DNA from: Vampirovibrionales bacterium
GTDB taxonomy: Bacteria > Cyanobacteriota > Vampirovibrionia > Vampirovibrionales > JAGQHJ01
Direction: 5' to 3'
Length of the DNA stretch: 17,441 bases
Assembly (NCBI GenBank): GCA_025451145.1
Contig: JANWKX010000107.1
Location: 1-17,441 of the forward strand
A program made the position numbers and the translations under genes. The notes below the pieces were generated by a model, which was given only the letters and a program-made list of their open reading frames with translations, was not told where the DNA came from and ran no database searches. Below, piece after piece: positions 1-6,421 of the stretch (position 1 is its first letter; the number at the start of each line of letters is the position of its first letter).

Positions 1-56
1 ATTAAGCTCTGTTGAGGAAAATCTGTTTCACTTAAGCTGGCTGCCCAGACGCATAT

Positions 57-122
57 CTCCAGTTGCTTTGCAACTGGAGCCTCTAATTTTTATATAGGAC
101 CCAATTGCCATAGGCAATTGGG
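57..122. repeat. Pair of tandem perfect hairpins
   Basis: Two near-identically built palindromes lie 20 bases apart. The first (57-79) has a 10-bp perfect stem, CTCCAGTTGC with GCAACTGGAG, around a TTT loop. The second (100-122) has a 10-bp perfect stem, CCCAATTGCC with GGCAATTGGG, around an ATA loop. The spacer is AT-rich with a T run, so hairpin 1 reads as a weak terminator on the plus strand and hairpin 2 as one on the minus strand, downstream of the HDOD gene. TTAAGCT-like words at 2-8, 32-38 and (as TTAGCT) 124-129 flank and separate the pair. This could be a bidirectional terminator or a REP/MITE-like repeat. I see no convincing gene in 1-267. Confidence 0.6.
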
Positions 123-267
123 CTTAGCTCTGGACACCTCCCTAGGTTTTGCGCCCGCCTGACAAAAATAAGAAGATTCCGCTCAAGGCCGCAATAGGCT
201 CTGTATCCGTATTTTTGCTTTTATTATTTTCCTCAGCAGAGGTTATTAAATCAAGTTTCAGGCAGTG

Positions 268-1134
268 TTATACAGGTTGCAGTACCGAGCGGACAGCATC
301 ATCGATGACGGATTCCACAGAGTCCAGGAGGTAAGGCAGCGTTTTGGCATCCAGCTTTGTAAAATCATAGGAGGCTTGATCCAGAGGTGGCACAAATCGT
401 TCGCCGCTGGTCCCATACTGGAGGGCATTGGCTAAGATATCGGCAACATGGATAATGGAGGCTTCAATTTGGAAACTTTTGGCCATGCGGGGGGCATGAT
501 GATAACGAACAGCCTCCTGGTGCTGTATAGGAAGTTTCCATTGATCTAGGAGAAGGCCTCCGAGGATGGCATGGTCAAAACCCAATCGTTCGCGTTCTTT
601 AAGATATAAAAGTTCAGAATTTTTCTTAGCGTCTTCCATAATTTCTTTGGCAACAACGGGCATCTGAATGAACAAAATAAGACGGCCGATGTCATGCAGG
701 AGTCCGGCTGTGAAATAACGTTCGGGATTCGGCTCTTTTTTTTGCTGGGCAATATTTTTTGCAAATAGCCCACAGGCCAGGCTGTGTAGCCAGAACGAGT
801 CCATATCCACCAAATCTTGAGGGATATTTTTAAACATCTTAACAACCGAAGTCGCCAGAACCAATTCGCAAAGCTGCTTGGTCCCCAGAATGGTGACGGC
901 GCGGTTGACGGTTTCAATTCGTCCTTGATAGCCAAAATGGGCGCTATTGACAATTTTAAGAAGCCTTGCGGTTAATCCCGTATCATCGCTTAAAATGTTT
1001 GCAAAATGATCTGCCGAACTTTGAGGCGCATTAATAATCTCAACCAGTCGCAGATAAATCGATGGCAAAGAAGCAATGTTTAAAATACTGCTAATCAATT
1101 CTCGAGGTGATTTGTTGGGGTATTCCATGACCAT
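268..1134 (-). CDS. HDOD-domain signal transduction protein
   Basis: This is a 288-aa cytosolic protein of the HDOD family (HD-related output domain), regulators found near chemotaxis, c-di-GMP and surface-behaviour systems. Nearly the whole chain is the domain. It opens with the typical LPSIYLRLVEIIN stretch, followed by DDTGLTARLLKIVNSAHFG and the helix RAVTILGTKQLCELVLATS. A later HD-like part has LHSLACGLFAK, AGLLHDIGRL and VRYHH. Those His and Asp residues resemble HD phosphohydrolases, but HDOD proteins usually lack enzyme activity. I chose the ATG at 1134: AGGG lies 5 bases upstream and the start follows the previous stop by 7 bases. An ATG at 1179 would overlap the upstream gene by 38 bases. 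The overlapping SD and stop suggest translational coupling with the upstream gene. Family sure; signal unknown. Confidence 0.88.
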   Translation of the reverse strand: MVMEYPNKSPRELISSILNIASLPSIYLRLVEIINAPQSSADHFANILSDDTGLTARLLKIVNSAHFGYQGRIETVNRAVTILGTKQLCELVLATSVVKMFKNIPQDLVDMDSFWLHSLACGLFAKNIAQQKKEPNPERYFTAGLLHDIGRLILFIQMPVVAKEIMEDAKKNSELLYLKERERLGFDHAILGGLLLDQWKLPIQHQEAVRYHHAPRMAKSFQIEASIIHVADILANALQYGTSGERFVPPLDQASYDFTKLDAKTLPYLLDSVESVIDDAVRSVLQPV

Positions 1135-1141
1135 CAGCGCC

Positions 1142-1468
1142 CTATGAAAGCCGAATTTCGCATTGCTGGTATAGCTCATCCATAAAGGGATGATGGAGGT
1201 TGGTATGTTTAAACAGTTGTTTTAATTGAGCTTCATCCAGCTTGCCTCGCTTAATGCACCCAGAGTTGTTCGGGCCTTCTTCCAAAAGGCTTTTATCTTC
1301 AATGCTGTCTTCCTGAATGTTAATCCGAATAATGCCCCAATTTTTGAGTCGCTTGATATGGCCTTCATCCAGGACGGTGTCCTGATGAAGCAATACACGA
1401 CCTAGCCGATCCCGAATGGGTTCAGATAAGCGCATGCCTGATTTTAAATAATCACGATGAATATACAT
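1142..1468 (-). CDS. Small partner protein resembling the N-terminal domain of HD-GYP/HDOD regulators
   Basis: This 108-aa soluble protein opens with DYLKSGMRLSEPIRD, then GRVLLHQDTVLDEGHIKRLKNWGI. From memory, this matches the small beta-rich segment before HD-GYP or HDOD domains, of the form 'GM.LA..I.D..GR.LL..GT.L...HI..LK.WGI'. The C-terminal third is helical and charged, with no recognised motif. It sits 7 bases upstream of the HDOD gene on the same strand, so a module usually found as one chain appears here as two proteins. I chose the ATG at 1468 because the conserved motif begins directly after it and a TATAAT box lies 40 bases upstream. A longer frame from 1549 would put that box inside the gene. 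Function is inferred from family resemblance and context only. Confidence 0.7.
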   Translation of the reverse strand: MYIHRDYLKSGMRLSEPIRDRLGRVLLHQDTVLDEGHIKRLKNWGIIRINIQEDSIEDKSLLEEGPNNSGCIKRGKLDEAQLKQLFKHTNLHHPFMDELYQQCEIRLS

Positions 1469-1507
1469 AAATCCAGTATACCGGATACTCCGCAATTGGT
1501 CGGGGAA

Positions 1508-1513
1508 ATTATA
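1508..1513 (-). promoter_or_regulatory. Candidate -10 box for the HDOD operon
   Basis: On the minus strand the sequence reads CTGTATAATTTC, a perfect TATAAT about 40 bases upstream of the ATG at 1468. No good -35 hexamer stands at the expected distance, so this rests on the -10 alone. It would give a leader of roughly 30 bases. Confidence 0.4.
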
Positions 1514-1716
1514 CAGGGAACCGCTTTCATGATGGGGGATGATGAACATTCAGAGATCCCTAATCCGTATGAATTTAAAGGCAAAATGCTGTTTGCAATA
1601 CGGGGCTGCGTGATAAAGGTTCAGCCTGGCAGATCGCTGGCGGCCATCGATTTCATAATCAAGGTTATCAATAGTATTTTGGCGATAAAGCTTTTTAAAT
1701 GAAATCAGGAGATCTC

Positions 1717-1766
1717 TTGGTTGTTAAGCGCAACCAGAAACGCTTTTAGTCAACCAACTTGGGGGA
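1717..1766 (+). promoter_or_regulatory. Leader with mutually exclusive stems before the HdeD-like gene
   Basis: TTGGTTG (1717-1723) can pair with CAACCA at 1731-1736, giving a 7-base loop, or fully with CAACCAA at 1751-1757. The distal pairing ends four bases before the SD GGGGGA (1761-1766). The three short words are plain in the sequence. A regulatory switch is speculation. Confidence 0.25.
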
Positions 1767-1773
1767 TAGATCC

Positions 1774-2310
1774 ATGAATCATTCAGGGCAGCTTCGAGGC
1801 GTTACCATTGTGACAGGCGTATTATTTATTATTCTGGGGATCCTGGCTTATATTTTACCCAGGCTGACGACCCTTACAACGGTGCTTGGTTTTGGATCGC
1901 TTTTATTTGTGATTGGATGCTTGCAGGGATATTACGCTTTTAAAATACAGGACCTTCCTGGGCGGGGTTGGACTTTTTTATCATCGGCGCTTTATTTTTT
2001 ATTGGGACTGATTTTTTTAATCAGGCCGGGTATCGGGGTGATTGCAGTCATTTATGCTTTTATCGCCTTCTTTCTGATCGAAGGCATTGGGAAAATCGCC
2101 CTGGCTTTGGAGTTTCGTAACCAGTCCGGCTGGGTTGGCTTTTTGGTCAGTGGCATTATTGCACTATTTATCAGTATAATCAGTGTGACAGGACTACCTA
2201 CGACCATGATCTGGTTGCTGGGGACTTTAATGGCAGCTTATTTCATTATTGTGGGGCTCTCAATACTGTTTTTGGCCAGCCAAATGCCACGTCTGATTAA
2301 TCGTTTCTAG
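1774..2310 (+). CDS. HdeD-like (DUF308) membrane protein
   Basis: This 178-aa inner-membrane protein has about six hydrophobic segments in three hairpin-like pairs: roughly residues 8-26, 30-50, 60-78, 81-100, 115-135 and 142-165 of the chain. This is the layout of the HdeD/DUF308 family. Typical family words include GVLFIILGILAYILP, near the N-terminus, and IRPGIGVIAVIYAFIAFFLIEG, in the middle. In enterobacteria HdeD is linked to acid resistance at high cell density; elsewhere the role is unclear. I took the ATG at 1774, which has GGGGGA 7 bases upstream, over an in-frame TTG at 1759 that would overlap that SD. The gene starts a run of plus-strand genes and is divergent from the HDOD pair. 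Confidence 0.85.
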   Translation: MNHSGQLRGVTIVTGVLFIILGILAYILPRLTTLTTVLGFGSLLFVIGCLQGYYAFKIQDLPGRGWTFLSSALYFLLGLIFLIRPGIGVIAVIYAFIAFFLIEGIGKIALALEFRNQSGWVGFLVSGIIALFISIISVTGLPTTMIWLLGTLMAAYFIIVGLSILFLASQMPRLINRF

Positions 2311-2324
2311 GAAGGGCAGACACG

Positions 2325-2423
2325 ATGCCAGAGACAACGCTTTGGATTCATAGTTCTGAATATCTTGAGGTCTTGGTTGTTTACGACCGGTATCAGGCAG
2401 TATTACAATACAATCATCGATGA
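2325..2423 (+). CDS. Possible 32-aa peptide
   Basis: An ATG frame of 32 codons starts 14 bases after the HdeD-like stop and ends 25 bases before the thiamine-binding protein start. GAAGGG at 2311-2316 makes a fair SD, 8 bases from the ATG. The peptide starts MPETTLWIHSSEYLEVLVVY and has no signal peptide or membrane segment. I do not recognise it. Position between two genes and the SD favour translation; the short length means chance is also likely. Confidence 0.3.
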   Translation: MPETTLWIHSSEYLEVLVVYDRYQAVLQYNHR

Positions 2424-2448
2424 TAACTCTGAATGATGGAGAACGCTG

Positions 2449-2751
2449 ATGAAGGTGATTGTGGATTTATGTGTTATCCCCATGGGGGTGGGTGTTTCAG
2501 TTTCGGAGTATGTTGCAGAATGTGAGCGGATCATCAAAGCGGCTGGGTTAACGCCTCATCTCCATGCCTATGGCACCAATATCGAGGGCGAATGGGATCA
2601 GGTGTTTAGCGCAGTCAAAGCCTGTCATGAGCGGATTCACGACATGGGAGCGCCTCGGATCAGTACCACCATTAAATTGGGTACCCGGACGGATAAAGCA
2701 CAAAGCATCGCCGATAAAATCCAAAGCGTCCAAGAAAAGCTGACCTCCTAG
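2449..2751 (+). CDS. MTH1187-family thiamine-binding protein
   Basis: This 100-aa cytosolic protein belongs to the MTH1187/YqgV family (formerly DUF77), small ferredoxin-fold proteins, several of which bind thiamine-type ligands and form tetramers. The first strand, VIVDLCVIPMGVGVSVSEYV, and the middle HLHAYGTNIEGEWDQVFSAV are diagnostic; the C-terminal strand is RISTTIKLGTRTD. Length is normal. The start has GGAG 7 bases upstream. It may buffer or sense thiamine or a similar compound, but no thiamine synthesis or transport gene is nearby, so the ligand is not supported by context. Confidence 0.88.
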   Translation: MKVIVDLCVIPMGVGVSVSEYVAECERIIKAAGLTPHLHAYGTNIEGEWDQVFSAVKACHERIHDMGAPRISTTIKLGTRTDKAQSIADKIQSVQEKLTS

Positions 2752-2794
2752 CCGTGTGTATTCCCGTTGAAAATTGTTCAGAAGGATGGCGCTG

Positions 2795-3022
2795 ATGATG
2801 GGCCGTTGGGATCGTGCCATTCCTTTACCTCCTAAAACTTATACCTGTCACCATGAATCTTGTCATCAAGTGGTCGAAGCCACAGAAGGGTGGCCCTTTT
2901 TAAAAGATGAACAATATGAAATCTGGTTTATCTATATCTGTCCCCAGTGTTTAAGGCCCACCTTTTTTGATCACTTCGAGCGGCAAATCCCTGAAGCAAC
3001 AAGCCATAAGACGCTCGCTTAA
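2795..3022 (+). CDS. Small Cys-rich, probably zinc-binding protein
   Basis: This 75-aa hypothetical protein has a CHHESC pair followed about 35 residues later by CPQC. That spacing suits a zinc ribbon, with extra His residues near the first pair. The stretch IWFIYICPQCLRPTFFD resembles the N-terminal zinc ribbon of DUF4145 proteins, but the rest of that domain is missing. I chose the ATG at 2795, with AAGGA 8 bases upstream; an in-frame TTG at 2774 and an ATG at 2786 are alternatives. It follows the thiamine-binding gene by 43 bases on the same strand and may be cotranscribed. Its function is unknown. Confidence 0.6.
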   Translation: MMGRWDRAIPLPPKTYTCHHESCHQVVEATEGWPFLKDEQYEIWFIYICPQCLRPTFFDHFERQIPEATSHKTLA

Positions 3023-3042
3023 GTTTTGCCCTCAGGCTATCC

Positions 3043-3070
3043 TTTGGCGATGATCCTCTGCTAATATAAG
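3043..3070 (+). promoter_or_regulatory. Candidate promoter of the YceI-like gene
   Basis: TTTGGC (3043-3048) and TATAAG (3065-3070) are separated by 16 bases and lie 39 bases before the ATG. The match to sigma-70 boxes is moderate. Confidence 0.35.
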
Positions 3071-3108
3071 AGTCTTCTGCTTTTCTTGGAAGGATAGAGC
3101 GAATTGAT

Positions 3109-3726
3109 ATGAGATTTCAAAAGGGCCAAGCCATTATTGCCTGTGTCTTGCTGAGCTTAGGTATTTATCTGCCGGCAAAAGCTTTTGAGCTGAAGTGGGA
3201 TTATAAAACTTATGATCAGGCCTATACAGCCCCCTCTTACATCCATTTTGATATGACCAGCCATCATTTCGGCCATCTGGTGTCTTCCAAAATTGAAGGG
3301 ACTGCCAAGGTTTTTCGGCTGCAATGTCAATATGAGTCGATGCAAAAGTCTTTTAGCAATTGCCACATGGTTGTTGAAAGCCATGCTTTGGATCTGGATT
3401 CTGGCTTTGGTAACCCGTTGCTTCGGTCAGCCATTGATAGCCAACATCATCCCCAAATTCCGATTCATACCACCGGTCATGTGATGCCTCATACACAGTC
3501 CATTCCCTTGGAAATACAACTAAAGGGCGTGACCAAAACGGTGCCGACGGCATTGACCATGAGTGAAACGGCGAAAGAATTTATTATACTTGGATCGGCT
3601 GAGAACACACTATCGGCGTTTGGTATTCCCAAGTTGAAATTCCCAGGCATGGGTGGGCTAATGGCTTTGGATGATTCAGTCCTGATTCATTATCGTCTGG
3701 TGATTCCCAAACGATTGGTGGAATAA
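3109..3726 (+). CDS. Secreted YceI-like protein
   Basis: This 205-aa protein has a Sec signal peptide (hydrophobic core about residues 8-20, likely cut after PAKA at 24). The rest follows the YceI pattern of a lipocalin-like beta barrel that binds isoprenoid-type lipids in the periplasm. Family features are the opening strands with SYIHFDMTSHHFGHLVSSKIEG, LRSAIDSQHHPQIPI, where YceI proteins have 'LRS.DFFD...P.I.F', then IQLKGVTKTVPTALTM, matching 'L.I.GVTKPV.L'. Near the end SAFGIPKL replaces the usual 'RSDFG.' turn. The SD GGAAGGA ends 14 bases before the ATG, which is long, so the start relies mainly on the signal peptide. The ligand is unknown. The sequence is divergent but the fold call is fairly safe. 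Confidence 0.75.
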   Translation: MRFQKGQAIIACVLLSLGIYLPAKAFELKWDYKTYDQAYTAPSYIHFDMTSHHFGHLVSSKIEGTAKVFRLQCQYESMQKSFSNCHMVVESHALDLDSGFGNPLLRSAIDSQHHPQIPIHTTGHVMPHTQSIPLEIQLKGVTKTVPTALTMSETAKEFIILGSAENTLSAFGIPKLKFPGMGGLMALDDSVLIHYRLVIPKRLVE

Positions 3727-3903
3727 AAACGGTATTTTGCCATCAGATCTTCTCATTCCTGGCATTAACCATTAAGGAATGTAAAAAATCACGCGCTTCT
3801 GGCAATTGATCCCATTGAGCGTGTTTATTCGCTTAATCTCTGCATTTTGCATTATTCGTTTGAGTACAGGAAAATCTGAATTAAAAATTGGAGGAGAACC
3901 ACA

Positions 3904-4299
3904 GTGAACGTTCGTTTTTCAAGTTTATATACCTATTTAAAGCCCATTACCCATGAGGTTGCTGTGGGGAAGGACCATAATAATACGCCTCATGTGTATG
4001 AAACGCTTTCAACAAGTGATCCGAATTGGGAAGTCGAATTGCTCTGCTCTGATCCTGAACAGTATCCTGGCATTGACGGGAGAATGAAAGCAGCTTTAGA
4101 CGCAGACCCTGAAATTCGGAGCCTGGATATTATTGAGGGTGGTGGCACTGATTCCCCTGTGATGCAAGCGGCTGCCAAGGCGTTTCAGTTTCACTTTGTG
4201 TTTGGTGGTAAAGGTGTCCTTGGTGGTCTTGAGCAAGCGTTCCAGAATGCGCAAGAGGCTGCAAGACACGCTGCTGAAGCTGCTTCTCAGAAGCAATAA
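3904..4299 (+). CDS. Hypothetical 131-aa soluble protein
   Basis: I do not recognise this protein. It starts with GTG and has a very strong SD, GGAGGAG, 7 bases upstream, so it is probably well expressed. There is no signal peptide or membrane segment. The middle is acidic, with several Asp and Glu words (CSDPEQYPGIDG, ALDADPEIRSLDIIEGGGTD). A glycine-rich patch, FVFGGKGVLGGLEQ, follows. The C-terminus is an Ala/Glu/Gln amphipathic helix (about residues 108-131) that could form a coiled coil. It stands alone after a 177-base spacer and converges with the CBS gene 24 bases beyond its stop. No clear terminator lies between them. Confidence 0.75.
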   Translation: MNVRFSSLYTYLKPITHEVAVGKDHNNTPHVYETLSTSDPNWEVELLCSDPEQYPGIDGRMKAALDADPEIRSLDIIEGGGTDSPVMQAAAKAFQFHFVFGGKGVLGGLEQAFQNAQEAARHAAEAASQKQ

Positions 4300-4323
4300 G
4301 ACTGTTAAATACCAGATTATTCT

Positions 4324-4836
4324 TTATGACTTGGGTTTAAGTTGGTCGTTAGGGAATCGACCAGGCCACATACTGTGATCAATCTTGGATTGTCCGCCAT
4401 GGCCTTCTCGGTCATGAAGTGGCATATCCGGATCCTGGGGGGAACCCTGAAACGGTGGCTGCGCTGTGCCTCGTTTGGATAACGTCAAAATATCCTGTTC
4501 TGTGACAATGCCAATCGGCTTGCCATTGTCATCGACGACTGGCAAACAATGAATATGGTGCCCATGCATCAAATTGAAGGCTTCTTTAACTGACGTGTTC
4601 GCTTTCGCTGTCACAACTTGCCGATTCATGGCATCCTGAACCTGTAGATTATCCGGAATCACCTTTGCTGCATCTCCCCCCAGATCGCTGTCTGAAAGAA
4701 TGCCCACAATCTTGCCGTTCTGAATGACAATGAGGTGATGAATGTTTTTTCGCCACATCAATTCATTGGCAAAGGCGGCTGAGTCCTCTGGTGCGATGGT
4801 GACAATGTGCGGGCTCATAATTTCTTTAAGTCTCAT
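4324..4836 (-). CDS. Two-CBS-domain protein
   Basis: This 170-aa cytosolic protein is a stand-alone CBS pair (Bateman module), a fold that usually senses adenine nucleotides or similar ligands. CBS1 spans about residues 5-55 and includes IMSPHIVTIAPED and HHLIVIQNGKIVGILSDSDL. CBS2 spans about 68-120 and includes AMNRQVVTAKANTSVKEA and LPVVDDNGKPIGIVTEQDIL. Both halves keep the final Asp of the 'G..t..D' turn that often contacts ribose. After residue 123 comes a polar, Pro/Gly/His-rich tail without predicted structure; no catalytic domain follows. The SD is weak. The gene converges with the 131-aa gene and is divergent from the PEBP gene. Confidence 0.9.
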   Translation of the reverse strand: MRLKEIMSPHIVTIAPEDSAAFANELMWRKNIHHLIVIQNGKIVGILSDSDLGGDAAKVIPDNLQVQDAMNRQVVTAKANTSVKEAFNLMHGHHIHCLPVVDDNGKPIGIVTEQDILTLSKRGTAQPPFQGSPQDPDMPLHDREGHGGQSKIDHSMWPGRFPNDQLKPKS

Positions 4837-4879
4837 GGGTTTGCCCTGATTTGTGTCTGGTTAATGTAGAAAGCACTTT

Positions 4880-4885
4880 ATTATA
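4880..4885 (-). promoter_or_regulatory. Candidate -10 box for the CBS gene
   Basis: The minus strand reads CGCTATAATAAAG, a perfect TATAAT 44 bases upstream of the CBS start. The expected -35 position holds only a T run, so the match is one-sided. The rest of the 266-base spacer (4837-5102) shows no gene and no convincing plus-strand promoter. Confidence 0.4.
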
Positions 4886-5102
4886 GCGATGGGTTTCAAT
4901 CGAAAAAATTCTCCAGGTGGCTGTGCCAAATCTAAAGACACTGGTGAAAAGCTGTATAGGGGCTTCTTTTATCGTTAAGGGCTCCGAATTAGCCCTCTTG
5001 GGAATTCAAAATCACGTTCAAACCCTGTTGACTGAGTGAATCATACTTCAGGTCTTAAATAGCTCAGAAGGCCGTCTCAAGCAACTGTGGGATGGAATAT
5101 CG

Positions 5103-5624
5103 ATGAAATCATCAAAAATCGCCTCTTTAACGTTAAAAAGCCCTGCCTTTAAAAATGGGGGAAACTTGCCTGAACGCTATACCTGTCACGGAAAAGGCAT
5201 CCATCCACCGTTAAGCCTGGCACTCAGTTCGCTTTGGAATGTCCAGTCACTGGCTTTAATCCTGGAAGAGCCTAATACGGTGTCAGGATCTGACACCTAT
5301 TGGTTGGTCTGGAATATCAACCCCGAAACAATAGAAATTGCAGAAAACGTTATTCCCCCCGGTGCAATTGAGGGTGAAAACAGCTTTCATTCGGTGGGCT
5401 ATACACCGCCTTGCCCCGAGTTTGAAACCCATCGGTATGATTTTCACGTGTTTGCCTTGGATACGGTTTTGGCGCTGCCAACGGGCAGTTCGCGAACCGA
5501 TCTGGAAAAGGCCATATCTGGACATAGTCTTGCTCAAACCTGTTTAAGCGTGCATTACGCCGGTCGCCCTAAAGTCAATCAACGAAAACCGACTTCTGAA
5601 TGGAGCAATCCATATAAACCATAA
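5103..5624 (+). CDS. YbhB/YbcL-family PEBP-like protein with altered pocket
   Basis: This 173-aa cytosolic protein has the phosphatidylethanolamine-binding protein fold. Landmarks in order are SPAFKNGGNLPERYTCHG, PPLSL, SLALILEEPN, YWLVWNINP, GENSFHSVGYTPPCP, HRYDFHVFALD and the closing SGHSLAQTCLSVHYAGR. Length fits the bacterial YbhB/YbcL group. Family members usually have TCDG, DPDAP and a His before W.V.NI, lining the anion pocket. Here these read TCHG, EEPNT and TYW, so the pocket is probably changed. The SD-like GGGATGGA ends 6 bases upstream. Biochemical roles in bacteria are poorly known; kinase regulation by analogy to RKIP is unproven. A likely monocistronic gene, with 118 bases to the next coding start. 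Confidence 0.85.
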   Translation: MKSSKIASLTLKSPAFKNGGNLPERYTCHGKGIHPPLSLALSSLWNVQSLALILEEPNTVSGSDTYWLVWNINPETIEIAENVIPPGAIEGENSFHSVGYTPPCPEFETHRYDFHVFALDTVLALPTGSSRTDLEKAISGHSLAQTCLSVHYAGRPKVNQRKPTSEWSNPYKP

Positions 5625-5720
5625 TGGCTTGTTAAACCGCTTTTGAGGATGCTTTAGACATCAAGAGCCTTCAATTGCCTTTGCCTGCTAAATCAAGTAG
5701 GATAATGCTTGAGAAGCCCA

Positions 5721-5737
5721 GCCCTTGCGATAAGGGC
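5721..5737 (+). other. Short hairpin before the SYLF gene
   Basis: GCCCTT (5721-5726) and AAGGGC (5732-5737) form a perfect 6-bp stem with a GCGAT loop, 24 bases before the SYLF start. There is no T run, so it is not a typical terminator. It could be a leader structure or chance. Confidence 0.3.
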
Positions 5738-5760
5738 GCTTAATGGAGAAGGCAATCGAT

Positions 5761-6321
5761 ATGTTGAATCACGTCCAGGTCAAATATTTTATAATCGCTC
5801 TCATGAGCTGTTTCTGTTTAATGGGTTTGCCACAAGGTGCTTTTGCAGAAACGGCGGATGTCCTTAACGCTCAAGTCCAGGATACGTTATCCACCTTTAA
5901 ATCGGATGTCAAAGGTGCAAATGAGGTATTGAATGAAGCCAAAGGCATCCTCATCTTCCCGCGGGTCCTTCAAGGCGGCTTTATTATTGGTGGAGAGTAT
6001 GGAGAAGGCGCCCTACTCATTAAAGGCAAACGGTCGGACTATTACCGGATTGTTTCTGGGTCTCTGGGATTTCAATTAGGCGGCCAAAGAAAAGCCGTTG
6101 TGATTGCCTTTATGACAGACCCAGCCTTGGCTCAGTTTCTGAATAGCTCCGGTTGGGAAGTCGGCGCCGATGCTTCTGCCGCTGTTTTTGTGGTTGGCGC
6201 GGAAGGTAGTATTAACTCCGAAACCTTAAACCAGCCGATTGTGGCCTTTGTTTTGGATCAAAAAGGCTTGATGTATGATCTAAGCTTGGAAGGATCTAAA
6301 ATTAAGAAAATTCGGAAGTAG
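5761..6321 (+). CDS. Secreted SYLF (YSC84-like) lipid-binding domain protein
   Basis: This 186-aa protein has a signal peptide (hydrophobic core about residues 9-24, likely cut after GAFA near 29) and one SYLF/Ysc84 domain filling the mature chain. Diagnostic words are EAKGILIFPRVLQGGFIIGGEYGEGAL, split around the FPRV turn, then YRIVSGSLGFQLGGQRKAVV and GADASAAVFVVGAEG. In eukaryotes this domain binds phosphoinositides; the bacterial versions are usually periplasmic or lipoproteins of unknown role. There is no lipobox, so this one is probably soluble. I took the ATG at 5761, with GGAGAAGG 8 bases upstream; an ATG at 5743 precedes this SD and is less likely. It is followed 25 bases later by the promoter of the hemerythrin gene. 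Confidence 0.88.
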   Translation: MLNHVQVKYFIIALMSCFCLMGLPQGAFAETADVLNAQVQDTLSTFKSDVKGANEVLNEAKGILIFPRVLQGGFIIGGEYGEGALLIKGKRSDYYRIVSGSLGFQLGGQRKAVVIAFMTDPALAQFLNSSGWEVGADASAAVFVVGAEGSINSETLNQPIVAFVLDQKGLMYDLSLEGSKIKKIRK

Positions 6322-6346
6322 ATAATACCTCAAACCCTCAGGCTAA

Positions 6347-6375
6347 TTGTTTTACGGGGACAACTGATCTATAGT
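6347..6375 (+). promoter_or_regulatory. Candidate sigma-70-type promoter of the hemerythrin-cupin gene
   Basis: TTGTTT (6347-6352), a 17-base spacer and TATAGT (6370-6375) form the best-spaced promoter in the window. The start would fall near 6382, about 40 bases before the chosen ATG. Confidence 0.5.
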
Positions 6376-6421
6376 CGATGGGTGAGAAAAGTGCCCCATA
6401 ACGGTTTCTTTGGAAATGATG

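Noticed and set aside
1..96. Frame open at the left edge, ending at 94-96, as the tail of an upstream gene
   Set aside because: Only 31 codons, containing a perfect hairpin, with no family resemblance.
149..334. 61-codon plus-strand frame with a hydrophobic stretch
   Set aside because: It starts at TTG without an SD, and its last third runs antisense through the 3' end of the HDOD gene.
546..953. 135-codon minus-strand frame inside the HDOD gene
   Set aside because: A frame shadow of the HDOD gene, whose own frame has clear family motifs.
1457..1702. 81-codon plus-strand frame
   Set aside because: It overlaps the N-terminal half-region of the HDOD partner gene antisense, has no SD and no protein-like pattern.
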